64,000 nucleotides of DNA from Cellulomonas composti (GCF_007990245.1 NZ_BJWG01000003.1:244610-308609); one strand, 5' to 3'. Positions 27,277-38,224 are shown, numbered from the stretch's first letter. The notes: generated from the sequence alone by a model not told the origin. Program-made: numbers and translations.

Positions 27277-28638
27277 TCAGTTCTCGGCGACCGCGGCGTC
27301 CGCGACGGCCGCCGCCTGGGCGGCCACGTCGTCCTGCTCGTCGGCCGCGTCGTCCTCGTCGGAACCGATGAAGTCCGACAGGTCCACGGCTCCGCCGTCA
27401 CCGTCCGTGATCGTCACGTGACGCAGCGCGACCGCGAGCGACTTGGAGCGCGCGACCTCGGCGACCATCGCGGGGATCTGACCGCCCTCGTCGATCGTCT
27501 TGATGAACGTGTTGGGGTCCATGCCGTACTGCCGCGACGCGCTGACCAGGTACTCGACGAGCTCGGCCTGGCTGACCTTGACCTCGAGCGTCTCGGCGAG
27601 CGTGTCGAGCAGGATCTGGTTGCGCAGCGCGGTCTGGGCCTGCTCGGTGACCTCGGCGCGGTGCTCGTCGTCGGCCAGGCGGTTCTCCGACTCGAGGTGA
27701 CGGTGCACCTCGGCCTCCACGACGCCGGCCGGGATCGGGATCTCGGTGGCCTCGACGAGCTTCTCGACGAGCAGGTCGCGCGCCTGAACGGCCTGGTTCG
27801 ACGCGTTGGTGCGTGCCGCCTGCTCGCGCAGGTCCGCCGTGAGCTCGTCGAGCGTGTCGAACTCGGAGGCGAGCTGCGCGAAGTCGTCGTCCGCGTCGGG
27901 GAGCTGACGCTCCTTGACGCTCACCGCGGTCACGGTGACCTGCGCCTTCTCGCCCTCGTGCTCGCCGCCGGCGAGCACGGTCTCGAACGTCGTGGTCTCG
28001 CCCGCCGACAGGCCCGTGAGCGCCTCGTCGAGGCCCTCGAGCATGTTGCCCGAACCGATCTGGTAGCTCACGCCGGAGACCTGGTCGACCTGCTCGTCAC
28101 CGATCGACGCCACGAGGTCGACCACGACGAAGTTGCCCTCGACCGCCGGCGAGTCGACGCCGACCAGCGTGCCGAACCGCTCGCGCAGCGCGTCCAGGCG
28201 CTCCGTGACGTCCTCGTCGGAGACCTCGATGCCGTCGACCGTCAGCGCGATCGCGTCGAGCTCGGGCAGCGTCAGCTCGGGCCGGACCTCGACCTGCGCC
28301 TCGAAGACCAGCTCGCCGCTCTCGTCGCCCGCGACGAGGCCGGGGACCTTGGTGACCTCGACCTCGGGCTGACCCATGGGGCGCAGCTTGTTCTCGCGCA
28401 CGGCCTGCGCGTAGAACCCGCCCAGGCCCTCGTTGACCGCGTGCTCGATGACCGCGGGCCGCCCGACGCGCTGGTCGATGATGCGCGGCGGCACCTTGCC
28501 CTTGCGGAAGCCCGGCACCGTCACCTGCTCGGCGATGTGCTGGTAGGCGTGCTCGATGCTCGGCCGCAGCTCGTCGTAGGTCACCTCGATGGTCAGCTTG
28601 ACCTTCGTGGGCTCCAGGGTCTCGACGGCGCTCTTCAC
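27277..28638 (-). CDS. tig: Trigger factor
   Basis: Ribosome-associated chaperone and prolyl isomerase of 453 residues. The ribosome-binding signature G43-F-R-K-G-K-V-P50 is intact. An FKBP-like PPIase domain (GVSYQIGSGNMLEGLDEAL, about 180-198) and the helical C-terminal substrate cradle follow, ending in an acidic Asp/Glu-rich tail. The GTG at 28638 is chosen because homologues begin MKSAVETLEPTKVK, and GGAGAG lies 7 nt upstream; a much longer open frame upstream is not supported. The tig-clpP-clpX order is typical of bacteria. Confidence 0.94.
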   Translation of the reverse strand: MKSAVETLEPTKVKLTIEVTYDELRPSIEHAYQHIAEQVTVPGFRKGKVPPRIIDQRVGRPAVIEHAVNEGLGGFYAQAVRENKLRPMGQPEVEVTKVPGLVAGDESGELVFEAQVEVRPELTLPELDAIALTVDGIEVSDEDVTERLDALRERFGTLVGVDSPAVEGNFVVVDLVASIGDEQVDQVSGVSYQIGSGNMLEGLDEALTGLSAGETTTFETVLAGGEHEGEKAQVTVTAVSVKERQLPDADDDFAQLASEFDTLDELTADLREQAARTNASNQAVQARDLLVEKLVEATEIPIPAGVVEAEVHRHLESENRLADDEHRAEVTEQAQTALRNQILLDTLAETLEVKVSQAELVEYLVSASRQYGMDPNTFIKTIDEGGQIPAMVAEVARSKSLAVALRHVTITDGDGGAVDLSDFIGSDEDDAADEQDDVAAQAAAVADAAVAEN

Positions 28639-28802
28639 TTCGATGCTCTCCAACGGATAGGGGCCCGGCGCCGGCGACTCCGGTGCCTGGGACAGGTGAG
28701 GGCGCGCGCAGCCAGAAGGCGCGCACGCGCGACCCTCGATGCTACGCCACCGAGGGGATACGTCGCCAAAGCCGCTGACCCGGCCGGTCGGGCGCTCCGG
28801 TC

Positions 28803-29570
28803 CTACGGCGCGGTCCCGACGACGACGCGCGCGGTCGCCGCGACGTCGAACGGGCCCGGCCCGAACAGCTCCGCCGCCCGCGCGCGCACCGCCACGCGCA
28901 GCTCGTCGTCGAGCCCGGCGTAGTAGTCCCCCGCGGGACCGACCGAGAGCTCGAACGGGTCCCACCACTGCTCGAACGAGTCGAACCCGAGCGTGACGGT
29001 CACGTCCGAGGTGCGCAGCCCGCGCAGACCGCCCTCCTCGCAGAGCGCCTCGAGCCGGCTCTCGATCGCCGCCATCAGGATCCCCTCACCCACCGCCTCG
29101 GGCTGCGGCACCACGTCCCGCACCGCCCGCCAGAACATGGACGCCGCTCCCCTGTCGTGCACGTGGTCCCACACGGTCACGACGACAGAGGCACCCGGTC
29201 GCGCAACCCGCCGCATCTGACCGATCCCCGCGGCCGGGTCCGCCATGAACGGCACGACGAGGTTCGCGACGACGAGGTCGAACGCGTCGTCGTCGTACGG
29301 CAGGCTCTCCGCCGCCCCGAGCCGCACGTCCACGCCCGGCAGCCGCTCGCGGACCGCTTCGACGAACGGCACCGTCGGGTCGATCGCGTGCACGGCGTGG
29401 ATGCCGAGCACCTCGACGAGCCGCTCGGTGACGGCCCCCGAACCACACCCGACGTCGAGCGCCTGCTGGCCGGGCCGCGCGCCCACGATCTCGACGAGTC
29501 GGCGCGCCAAGGGCCGGGAGAACCGGCCCATGAACCGGTCGTAAGCGTCCGCGCCCACATCGAAGCCCAC
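28803..29570 (-). CDS. Class I SAM-dependent methyltransferase
   Basis: A 255-residue Rossmann-fold methyltransferase of the UbiE/methyltransf_11 type. Motif I is LDVGCGSGAVTERL (about 38-51), an acidic ribose-binding residue follows in HAIDPT, and motif IV is FDLVVANLVVPFM. The substrate is unknown. The GTG start at 29570 has a TACCGT -10-like box only 6 bp upstream (29577-29582, minus strand), so the mRNA may be leaderless. It lies between trigger factor and tRNA-Gly with no obvious link to either. Confidence 0.85.
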   Translation of the reverse strand: MGFDVGADAYDRFMGRFSRPLARRLVEIVGARPGQQALDVGCGSGAVTERLVEVLGIHAVHAIDPTVPFVEAVRERLPGVDVRLGAAESLPYDDDAFDLVVANLVVPFMADPAAGIGQMRRVARPGASVVVTVWDHVHDRGAASMFWRAVRDVVPQPEAVGEGILMAAIESRLEALCEEGGLRGLRTSDVTVTLGFDSFEQWWDPFELSVGPAGDYYAGLDDELRVAVRARAAELFGPGPFDVAATARVVVGTAP

Positions 29571-29576
29571 CCTGCG

Positions 29577-29582
29577 ACGGTA
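29577..29582 (-). promoter_or_regulatory. Putative leaderless -10 box of the methyltransferase gene
   Basis: TACCGT on the minus strand, 6 bp before the GTG start at 29570, with no strong Shine-Dalgarno. Confidence 0.35.
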
Positions 29583-29680
29583 GGCCCGTCAGCGCGGGCC
29601 GTCACGTGCGGTGTCAGATGCGCCGCGCCCACCCGGTACCCTGGTGCGCGGTCCGGCCGGCGTGCGCGCCCCGGACCAGC

Positions 29681-29751
29681 GCGGACGTAGCTCAATGGTA
29701 GAGCCCCAGTCTTCCAAACTGGCTACGCGGGTTCGATTCCCGTCGTCCGCT
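29681..29751 (+). tRNA. tRNA-Gly (anticodon TCC)
   Basis: A 71-nt cloverleaf. Acceptor arms GCGGACG (29681-29687) and CGTCCGC (29744-29750) pair perfectly. The D-arm uses GCTC/GAGC. The anticodon stem CCAGT/ACTGG carries loop CTTCCAA with anticodon TCC. The T-arm CGGG-TTCGATT-CCCG is canonical, and the discriminator base is T. The genome encodes TCC, not CCA, at the 3' end. The defence island starts about 335 bp downstream, so this may mark an integration-prone site. Confidence 0.97.
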
Positions 29752-30086
29752 CCCAGGGTGGTTCAGTACTTGAGCCCGATGCAGTCCCGGAACCCGTTGT
29801 TCGAGGCCCGTACGCACCGTCGTTCGCTGGTGCAGGCACCAGAACAGGAGTGTCCGACAGCTCCCATGACGCGCCTCTGGGGCCTTGACCCCTGATGGTG
29901 GACACGCGGGTGGTCTCACGCGGCGAGCGTCAGCGTAGGCGCGTGGTGGGCGTTCTCGCAGTCGATGGGGCTTCGGCGGCCGCAGGTGGAGTGGCGGAGG
30001 TTGTGGCGGGTGGACCTCGCGGCGGGCGGTGGCCGGGTCGAGCCAGCCCTGTGGTACCTATGGCGTACCCAGCGCGAGGAGGCGAC
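29752..30086. other. Intergenic boundary between tRNA-Gly and the defence island
   Basis: I see no supported gene in these 335 bp. Small open frames on both strands overlap the tRNA or lack ribosome sites. The stretch carries one copy of a 28-bp dispersed repeat (29882-29909) and a GAGGAGG Shine-Dalgarno just before the GTG at 30087. No integrase gene or repeat of the tRNA 3' end was found. Confidence 0.7.
29882..29909 (+). repeat. 28-bp dispersed repeat, copy 1
   Basis: GCCTTGACCCCTGATGGTGG followed by ACACGCGG. It matches 27 of 28 bases with an inverted copy at 63968-63995. The similarity continues to TGG after a one-base gap, then stops. Confidence 0.85.
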
Positions 30087-33000
30087 GTGGCCGTCCGCAC
30101 AGAGAGCGGGCCGCCTGTGACGGTCCGGGATCTCGTCCTTCAGGTGACGAAGGACGAGCTCGACGGGATCAAGCGTGCGGCCGAGACCGCGCCCGGACGT
30201 CGTCGCGAGCTGAAGTCGCTCGACGAGCGCGGCGCAGGGCAGCAGTTGGTGCGTCAGCAGTACTCGGGCCGGTACCCGTTCGAGCTGATGCAGAACGCGG
30301 CGGACGCGTCCGCTGAGGCCGGCCGACCGGGCAGGGTCCGGTTTCACCTGTCGGGGTCTGCGCTACTGGTCGCTGACAACGGCACGGGGTTCGGACCAGA
30401 ACAGATCGAGTCGATCTGTTCGCTGGCGCGCTCGTCGAAGAACCCGGCGAAGTCCATCGGGTACAAGGGGCTCGGATTCAAGTCCGTCGGTGATCACCGA
30501 CCGCCCTCAGGTCATCACGTCCGAGGTGGGGTTCGAGTTCGACGACGAGCGTGTCCTGCAGGAGGTGACCCGAATGCTCGGGGATCTGCCTACAGGCCAG
30601 CGGCTGCCGACATACACGTTCCCGTTCACGCTGTCGGACGCCGCCCTCGGGCCGGACCGCGGCATCGTGGACGAGCTCCTGGCGTCCGGATACAGCACCG
30701 TGATGCGGCTTCCACTTCGGGCCGGGGTAGACCGCGCCGAGGTGGAGCAGCACCTGCAGGACAACCTTGCTCCGCAACTGATGCTGTTCCTGCGCTCGCT
30801 CGAGGAGCTCCATCTGTCGGGGACCGCGAACGACTTCGTCGCTTTCGTGACCAGGGAGACCAAACAGGACGGCGTCGAGCAGGTGTTGCTCGAAGCGGAC
30901 GGCACGTCGACCGAGTGGCTGGTGTACACCCGGCAGCTTCCGGTCGAACGCGACCTGGTCGACCCGATGGGTGAGGGCTGGAAGCAGGTCCATGCGGTAG
31001 GTACCGCGGTGGCCGTTCCGCTCGGTGCGGATGAGACCGTGCACACGGAGCGGACCTACCCGCTGCACGTGTACTTCCCGACCGAGGAGGAGGGCGGGTT
31101 CGCCTTCATCGCGCACGCGGACTGGGCGCTGCACCTGGACCGGCGCCAGCTGTCGAACGCTCCCGAGGCCGTGCCGTACAACGACCTCCTGACGGCGGCT
31201 GTCGTCGAGCTCATCTGCGACGTGGTTGCCCCTGACCTCGCCATCCGCCTGGATGACCCGACTGCGACGGCGGCCGTGCTGACTCCACGTGGTACCTCGG
31301 CTGGGTTCGGAGCCCGCTTGCACAAGGCGCTGCTCGCAGCCCTCCCACGTGTGCCGTTCGTCCCGACGGTCGGCGGGCACGCGCTGCAGCCAGCCCAGGT
31401 CGATCTGCTGAACTCCGCGTGCCCGGACGTGCACGAGTTTCACGCTCTGGCGGACGTGCGCTCGCACCCCGCTCTGGTGCTGCCCGACATTGAGGCTGAT
31501 GTACTCACCCGGGCGTTCATTCGCGAGCTCGGCACGCTGGGGCCGGGCGACCGGGCGCTGGACCTGACCGACACCCTCAGGATGCTGCGCCCACCGACGC
31601 CCGAGTCGGCGCCGGAGTTTTACGGGCACCTGGTCGCGTGGAGCGAGCACACGGGGCGTTCCGAGTTCATTCGGTCCTTGAAGGCCATCCCGTGCGTCTT
31701 GACGCAGTACGCGCAGGTCATGACCCCGGTCTCTCGGGTGTACTTTCCCCGCACCGACGACAACATCCCGGACGACCTGCCGCTGCCGATCGCGGTGATT
31801 CCGGACGACGCCGTGCTCCGGTCGCTGCTCAAGGACGCTGGGGTTAGCGAGTTCGACTGGCGAACCATCATCCCGGGGTACTTGGTGCCGCTGCTGACCG
31901 ACCCGCAGCAGGACCCGGACGAGCGGGAGCGGGCACTGAACGCGCTGCGTGCGTACGTCCTGCGGGTCCAGCGAGCCGGTGACGCGTCGCTGCGGGAAGC
32001 CGTCGCGGCGGTCCTCGTCCCGGCTCGGGATGCGTCCGGCACCCAGCGTGCGCTGGTGCCCGCTGGGCAGGTGTACTTCGGGGCCGACTGGGACAGCTCC
32101 GGCCGCGCCGAGAAGATCTACGGCGCGTTCGGAGCCACCGAGTTCCTCGACGCACCCGTCCCAGCCGACGAGCAGGAGCTCACGCAGGAGCAGACGTTCT
32201 GGGAGTTCCTCAGCGTGGACCACAACCCCCGGGTCATGGAGGCCACGGCTGGAGGCCCGTACGCGTATTCGACGACGGCCCTGTGGGAGCACCCGCACCG
32301 CGACGCACCCGGGTGGGCGGCATGGCTCGCGCTGGATGAGGTGCAGGGTGCGCTGCCGTGCCCGCAGAACCATCCGCAGTCGCAGCGGCTGAGCGCGTCG
32401 TTCGCGCTGGACCGTTTCGACGAGCTCGTCGAGGCCGGCGACCCTGACCGGCTGCAGCACCTGTGGGACGCACTTGCCCAGGACTGGGGTCATCGGTACG
32501 AGCGTGCGACCACCGCAGTGTTCCGGTGCGTACACGGGTCGCACTCCGGAGAGCGCAACCGCCTGGTCCCTTCGCTGCTGTGGCACCAGCTGACGACCGG
32601 GCAGTGGGTTCCGGCACACCTCGGTGCGCAACGAGTCCAGGTAGCGCCAGGCAGCGCGTGGCGCGCAGCGAACCAGACCCCCAGGCATGTCAGCCGGCGG
32701 GTGCCGACGTTGCCGGATGCGATGGTGCACGGCCCAGGTTCGCGCCTGGTGAACGAGCTCGGGGTGATCGACGCAGCTCGACTGGACGCCGACGAGCTGT
32801 TCGACCTGCTTCGGGCGCTGGCCGCCGAAGGTGAGGCCGGTGAGCCTGAGGGTGAGCTGGTGAAGGCGGCGCAGTGGGCGGCACGCCAGCTCGACGAGGT
32901 TCTGCGCACTCGGCAGGTGCCCGCGCCGGACGACCCGCTCCCGCTGCTGTCAGTCAGGGACGGCCAGCGCCTGTTCGTGTCCGACCCGCTGGTGGTGCGT

Positions 33001-34409
33001 GACCGCTGCTGAAGGAGGCGTGGGGTGCGACCAGCGCAGTCCTCGCGGTCGACGACGACATCCGCGCCCTGCCGGCGGCGCTCGGACTGGTCACGCTGGA
33101 CGACGTCGTCACGCCGCGGCCACTGGCGTACGGGACGCGAGAAGATCTCACCGCCCAGGTGCGGACGCAGATCGACGCGGCAGCGGCCTGGATGCTGGCG
33201 CTGCTGGCGAAGGGGCGCCCGTCAGCCGTGGACGACTTCGTGCGCCGGATCGCGCGCCTGAGCGTGATCGTGTGCAACGAGCTGGTCCTGGAATACGAGT
33301 ACGACGGGCAGACGCAGCAGCTGGCGCAGGCCGTCGCGCACATCGCCACGAGCCGGGAGCCGTCCGAACGCCAGGGCGCGTTCGCGGCCCTGGTCGGGAC
33401 CGCGTACCTGGAGGTCGACCGGGTCACGCAAGTGCCGTACTGGTACGAGTTCGGGCCGCAGCTGGCCGCGTTCATGGGCGTGGACGCGTACGGGGACCAG
33501 TTCGGGCACATCCTCGCGTCCGACGACCGAGCTCGTGAGCAGATCCTCGCGGCGAAGAAGGTCACACGCGACGACCTGGCGGCAGCTGCCGACCTGCTCG
33601 GCCGCGCCCACGAGCTGGACCTCGAGGACGTGCTGGAACCGCCGCTGCCCGCGCAGAGGCCATCTGGCGACCCGCAAGAGCCGGGGGGCGAGCCAGCAGC
33701 GCAAGGGGACGCCACACCAACGGCCGGCGACGCCCTACCTCCGGGCAAGGGTACGCCGGCGCCCGACGCTCCCGAGCTTGCGCCGCCGACCGGGGTCGAT
33801 GCCCCTGCCGGCGGCAGCGGCACAGGTGGCGCAGCTCCTGGTGGGACGAGCAGGACGGCACCACCGGCTCTGCCGAAGCTCGAACTATCCGAGATCACGT
33901 TCGAGGTGGCGAACCCCGGCCAGGTGCCTTCCCCAAACCCCGGCGCCGGTGGCGGCAGCGGAGGGGGAGGCGGAGGTGGTGCGTGGACTGCGGACCTGGT
34001 CGGCCCGGACCGGCATCTGCTCGGACGGCAGGGTGAGCTCGCGGCGCTTGAGGTCGAACGCCAGAGGGTCGTGGCGATGGGGTACGACCCGTCGGTCGTG
34101 GTGCACCGCGCGGACCTTCAGCAGTTCGCCCCGTACGACATCGAGTCGGTCGACGAGAACGGTGTGCGGGTGTACATCGAAGTGAAGGCGACGAGCGGCG
34201 ACGACCCGTCTGCGCCGTTCGACATCTCGCACGCGGAGCTGATGCAGGCGATTCGGCACGGCGACCGGTACCGCATCTACCGGGTGACGTCCGCTCGCTC
34301 CTCGTCACCGCACGTGACTGCGTACCTGGACCCGATCGCATTGGTCAGGTCCGGGAAGGCCACTCTGGACACAGCGAGCGCACGCATGCGTTTCGGGGCC
34401 GACGAGTAG
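30087..34409 (+). pseudogene. Giant sacsin-like HATPase / DUF3883 (NO VEIN-type) defence protein, broken by two frameshifts
   Basis: Three open segments in different frames join into one ~1440-residue protein. Segment 1 (30087-about 30488; GTG with GAGGAGG upstream) holds a Bergerat-fold ATPase: N-box ELMQNAADA, VADNGTGFG and GYKGLGFKSV. Segment 2 (about 30490-33003) continues the ATPase domain and a long helical middle. Segment 3 (about 33006-34409) ends with a Gly/Pro linker and a DUF3883 domain (LLGRQGELAALEVERQRVVAMGY, then VYIEVKAT). The first junction needs loss of two bases or gain of one after codon F-K-S-V; the second needs one C restored in GACCGCTGCTG. Such proteins are common in defence islands. 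It may be a true pseudogene or the result of assembly errors. Confidence 0.8.
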
Positions 34410-34780
34410 AACCGTTGCGCCGGTTGGGCCGCACGCAAGCGCGCCAGCAGGTCGAACACCTACATGGACTCGGCCTCGAGCCGGACGACACCGAAGCTCA
34501 GCGCGGCACGTGGTCGAGTCCCTGGAAGTGGTGCAGCGCTTCCAGCGACTCGACCTGTGGCGGCGTGACACCCTTGGTGTGGTGCGTCAAGCAGGATGGT
34601 CACCGATCAGCGAGGTCAGACCGCTTTCCGAAACCTCGCTCCCCGCCATCGCCGCGATGTGCCCGACGTGCGGCGCACGGGTGCTGGCCGCGGCCCCCCG
34701 CCGGTCGCCTGCCATTCCGTGGAGCGGAGGTCGAGCAGTGCGTCCGCTCGGCGGTCGGCGGGTCGCGGCGCGATCACGCG
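34410..34780. other. Intergenic region between convergent defence genes
   Basis: I see no supported gene in 371 bp between the DUF3883 gene end and the hsdR stop. Short open frames here lack ribosome sites and recognisable domains. It may hold decayed coding sequence, but I cannot assign any. Confidence 0.55.
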
Positions 34781-37700
34781 CTACGAGGCGGCCGAAGCCT
34801 CGGCTGTCGTGGTGAAGTGGCGGATCTTCGCGAGCAGGACGTCGACCAGTCCGGACTCGAACACATCGTCCGGTCCACCGGGTGCGTCGTCGGTGAACGG
34901 CGGCGACCACAGAAGATCCACCTTCATGACGCCGTTGTACGTGAGGTTCTCGACGACGAGGTGCACGAAGTCGATCTGCTCGGCGGAGTACGTGGTGCCG
35001 GCGAGGAACTCGGCGAAGGCATCCTCGACCGCTGACCGTTCGAGCCCCACGAGCGACCGGATGAAGACTCCGAGCCCACCTTCGACGGCCTTGGCCGCGG
35101 CGATCTCGACGTCGGTGCCGACGCCGGACTCGAGGAGCATCCGTTCGAGCTCGTCAAGGTCGGTCGGCGTGAGCTGACGCCCACGGCGCACCTTCTGCAG
35201 AGCCGTGTGGTTCTCGTGGGCGCGCAGGTAGGCGCGCGCCTTCTCGCGGAACCGCTGCGGGTCGACGCCGACGTGCGGCCGGCCGAGGTCGATGATCTCG
35301 AACCGGCCGAGAGTGTCCTCGAAGTTGGTGTAGACGATCGCCTGCTTGGTGCGGGCCAACAGGCGCACCAACGACCTCACCCGTTGCCGGGCGAACTCCA
35401 GCATGGGGAGCGTGACATCGACCCACCACTCGTCCCCGGAGAGGTCGTCCAGCAGTGCCGCCTGGGCCTTGACCTGCGGGATGTTGGTCTGCTCGAGCAG
35501 ACCTGAGGCGATCTCCTGGACCTGGCGACGCAACCGGTCGGTGGACAGGGTCGGGTCGAGCACGCCGAGCTGGAGCTTGAGCATGGTCAGGTCGAACCGC
35601 TTGGCCTTCTCGTCCTCGTCGACGACGGTCGTTGGCAGTCCCGCCAGGTGTCCGACGACGTCGCGCGCGGCCTGCTCGTCGATGCCGGCCCATGACTCGC
35701 GCTCGGAGAACCGCTCCACCCACGGCCGGTGCGGACGGACGACGAAGTTGTCCAGCGTCATCCCGGCGACCTTCTCGTGCAGGACAGCACGCAGGTCCTC
35801 GCCCAGCGCGGGCAGCGACGTCGTGCCGTCGTCGCCCGCGCCGACGACCGTGTCGCCGTCGGCCCTGGCGATGCCGAGGAGGAGCTCGACCTGGGCGGTG
35901 AAGATCTGCTGGGACACCGACTGCTGCACCGAGCCATCGTGGCCGGTGGGGTTCTGCCCGAAGTACTCGAGGTTCTGGCAGAAGTCGAAGACGTAGAACT
36001 CCTTCTTATCCTGACCGGGGCCGAACAGGTCCGGGCGCAGGCGGGTGCCGCGGCCGATCATCTGCCAGAACTTCGAGCTGGACCGCACGATCTTGAAGAA
36101 GACCAGGTTGGCGACGTCGGGCACGTCGATCCCCGTGTCGAGCATGTCGACGCTGATCGCGATGTGCGGTGCCCGCTCGCTCGTCGAGAATGCGTCGATG
36201 ATGGACTGCGCGTACTCGGTGGAGTAGGTGATCACGCGCGCCCACTCCCCCTTGTGCTGCGGGTAGGCGAGGTCGAACCGCTCGGCGATGAATCGGGCGT
36301 GAGCGTCGTTCTTGGCGAAGACGATCGTCTTGGCGATCCGGTCGCCGCCAGCCACCCGGAGACCGTGCGTCATCAGGGTCTGCAGCACCTTGTCGACCGT
36401 GTCGGTGTTGAACAGCCACTTGTTGACCGCGTCAGGGTCCACCTCGTCGGGCGGTCCGTCCTCGCCCCACTCGAGGGCGTCCCACTCGTCCTTCTCCGCC
36501 TCGGACAGCTCGGCGTATCGGATGCCCTCGCGCTGGAACTTCAGCGGGACCGAGATCGGCGTCGGCGGTACGAGGTACTCGTCGGCGACGGCCTGGTCCA
36601 GGGGGTAGGCGTCGGTCGGCACGCCGTTCTCCAGGTGGAACAGCTCGTAGGTGTTGCGGTCGATCTCGTCCTTCGGGGTGGCGGTCAGCCCGACGAGCAG
36701 CGCGTCGAACCAGTCGAACAACGCGCGGTACTTCTGGTACACCGACCGGTGCGCTTCGTCGACGATGACCAGGTCGAAGTAGCCCGGACCGAACCTGCGC
36801 GCGCCCTCCGAGCGGGTGTCGATGAGGTTCATCATCGTCGGGTACGTGGAGACGAACACGCGCCCGTCGCCGTGCCGGTCGGTCACCAGGTTGACGGGTG
36901 ACGACGAGGGCAGGTGCTCCTTGAAGGCGCCTGTCGCCTGGTTCACCAGGGCGACGCGGTCGGCGAGGAACAGCACCCGCCGCACCCAGCCGGCCTTCAT
37001 GAGCTGGTCCACCAGGGCGACGACGGTGCGCGTCTTGCCTGAGCCGGTCGCCATGACCAGGAGCGCCTGGCGCTGGTTGTCCGTCTCGAAGGCCTTGTCG
37101 ATCGCCCGGATGGCCCGCTGCTGGTAGTAGCGCCCCGCGACGGCCTCGTCGATCGGTGCGACGAGCAGGCTCTTGCGGTTCCCGCGGCGCCCGATCAGGT
37201 ACTCGAGCTCGTCCTGGGTGCGGAATCCCGCGACACGGCGCGGCGGGTACCCGGCGCCAGCGTGGTCGTCCCACAGCCAGTGCTCGTGGCCGTTCGTGTA
37301 GTAGACGGCCGGGCGGCGGCCGTACCTCGCCTCGAGCGTGTCGGCGTAGAGCTTGGCCTGCTGCTGTCCTACCTGCGGGTCGCGCCGGGTGCGCTTGGCC
37401 TCGACGACGGCGAGCGGGAGCCCGTCCGCGCCCCACAGCACGTAGTCGACGAACCCGACGCCCTGCGCGTTGGGCATCCCCGCGACCTCGACCTCGACCG
37501 TGTACGACGCGGGCGCGCCGGCCGTGGGCACCTGGCCCTCGGCCAGCGCCCAGCCGGACTCCTCCAGGAGCGTGTCGATGAACAGGTCGCGAGTCGCGGC
37601 CTCGTCGTAGTCGTGGGTGTCCGGGACGGTCTCGTTCGCCGCCTTCGCCGCCGCGACCTGCGCGCGCAGCGCTGCCAGTTCGGCCTCCAGGCCCGCCGCC

Positions 37701-38224
37701 TTCTCGGCAGCGGCCGCGAGCTGCGTGTCCTTGTTCTCCAGATCGGCCGCGAGCGACTGGAGCTGCGCCTGCGTCTTGACCCTCGTGGCTCCGGGGTCGG
37801 GCAGCGCCGCGACGTCGAACTGCAGACTCGCCGGCACACTCCCCGGGTTCGACGTGTACGTGCGCGCATACCAGTACAGGACGTGGAAGAGCTGCTGGAG
37901 CGTCGTCACGGCGTCCTGCGCTGACGTCGGTCGCACCGCGTGCACTGCGGCGTTGCCCTTCTTGCGGACGATCTCCATCTTCGCCTGCACGTCGTTGCCG
38001 ACGAGCCACCGCAGGGTGGGCTCGTGGATCATCGCCGCGAGATCGTCGCGGTAGGGCGCCTTGAGCGACGTGTCGTACTGGAACATCCAGGTCAGCGCGA
38101 CCTCCAGTGCACGCCGGGCGTAGAAGCACGACGTGCGGGGGTCCACCTTGGCGAACTGCTCGGCCCGGGATGCCTCGACGAAGACCGCGCCGCACTCCTC
38201 CTGCAGAAAGGCGAAGTTGGTCAC
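34781..38224 (-). CDS. hsdR: Type I restriction enzyme R subunit (EcoEI-like)
   Basis: The 1147-residue motor and nuclease subunit of a type I restriction-modification system. Residues 1-140 form a DUF4145-like helical domain, followed by an Ala/Glu/Lys coiled coil (about 150-205). The HsdR nuclease core D-x(n)-E-x-K is visible as GFVDYVLW...VVEAKR. The translocase has Walker A MATGSGKT, Walker B DEAH, motif III GLTATP and motif VI QMIGRGTRLRPD. The C-terminus matches the EcoEI-type R domain, suggesting a type IB enzyme. The GTG at 38224 has a GGGAGG Shine-Dalgarno; the frame is open farther upstream but there it runs antisense to the HEPN gene. It is the last gene of the minus-strand cluster. 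Confidence 0.93.
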   Translation of the reverse strand: MTNFAFLQEECGAVFVEASRAEQFAKVDPRTSCFYARRALEVALTWMFQYDTSLKAPYRDDLAAMIHEPTLRWLVGNDVQAKMEIVRKKGNAAVHAVRPTSAQDAVTTLQQLFHVLYWYARTYTSNPGSVPASLQFDVAALPDPGATRVKTQAQLQSLAADLENKDTQLAAAAEKAAGLEAELAALRAQVAAAKAANETVPDTHDYDEAATRDLFIDTLLEESGWALAEGQVPTAGAPASYTVEVEVAGMPNAQGVGFVDYVLWGADGLPLAVVEAKRTRRDPQVGQQQAKLYADTLEARYGRRPAVYYTNGHEHWLWDDHAGAGYPPRRVAGFRTQDELEYLIGRRGNRKSLLVAPIDEAVAGRYYQQRAIRAIDKAFETDNQRQALLVMATGSGKTRTVVALVDQLMKAGWVRRVLFLADRVALVNQATGAFKEHLPSSSPVNLVTDRHGDGRVFVSTYPTMMNLIDTRSEGARRFGPGYFDLVIVDEAHRSVYQKYRALFDWFDALLVGLTATPKDEIDRNTYELFHLENGVPTDAYPLDQAVADEYLVPPTPISVPLKFQREGIRYAELSEAEKDEWDALEWGEDGPPDEVDPDAVNKWLFNTDTVDKVLQTLMTHGLRVAGGDRIAKTIVFAKNDAHARFIAERFDLAYPQHKGEWARVITYSTEYAQSIIDAFSTSERAPHIAISVDMLDTGIDVPDVANLVFFKIVRSSSKFWQMIGRGTRLRPDLFGPGQDKKEFYVFDFCQNLEYFGQNPTGHDGSVQQSVSQQIFTAQVELLLGIARADGDTVVGAGDDGTTSLPALGEDLRAVLHEKVAGMTLDNFVVRPHRPWVERFSERESWAGIDEQAARDVVGHLAGLPTTVVDEDEKAKRFDLTMLKLQLGVLDPTLSTDRLRRQVQEIASGLLEQTNIPQVKAQAALLDDLSGDEWWVDVTLPMLEFARQRVRSLVRLLARTKQAIVYTNFEDTLGRFEIIDLGRPHVGVDPQRFREKARAYLRAHENHTALQKVRRGRQLTPTDLDELERMLLESGVGTDVEIAAAKAVEGGLGVFIRSLVGLERSAVEDAFAEFLAGTTYSAEQIDFVHLVVENLTYNGVMKVDLLWSPPFTDDAPGGPDDVFESGLVDVLLAKIRHFTTTAEASAAS

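Noticed and set aside
29692..29919. Small minus-strand open frame covering tRNA-Gly
   Set aside because: It reads antisense through the tRNA; this is a known annotation artefact.
30478..32730. Minus-strand open frame of 750 codons antisense to the ATPase/DUF3883 gene
   Set aside because: No recognisable motifs and low-complexity composition; the plus strand encodes the ATPase.
33001..33012. Programmed frameshift or stop-codon read-through in the ATPase/DUF3883 gene
   Set aside because: No slippery heptamer or downstream pseudoknot is apparent, and the break at 30489 needs a different shift; mutation or sequencing error is simpler.
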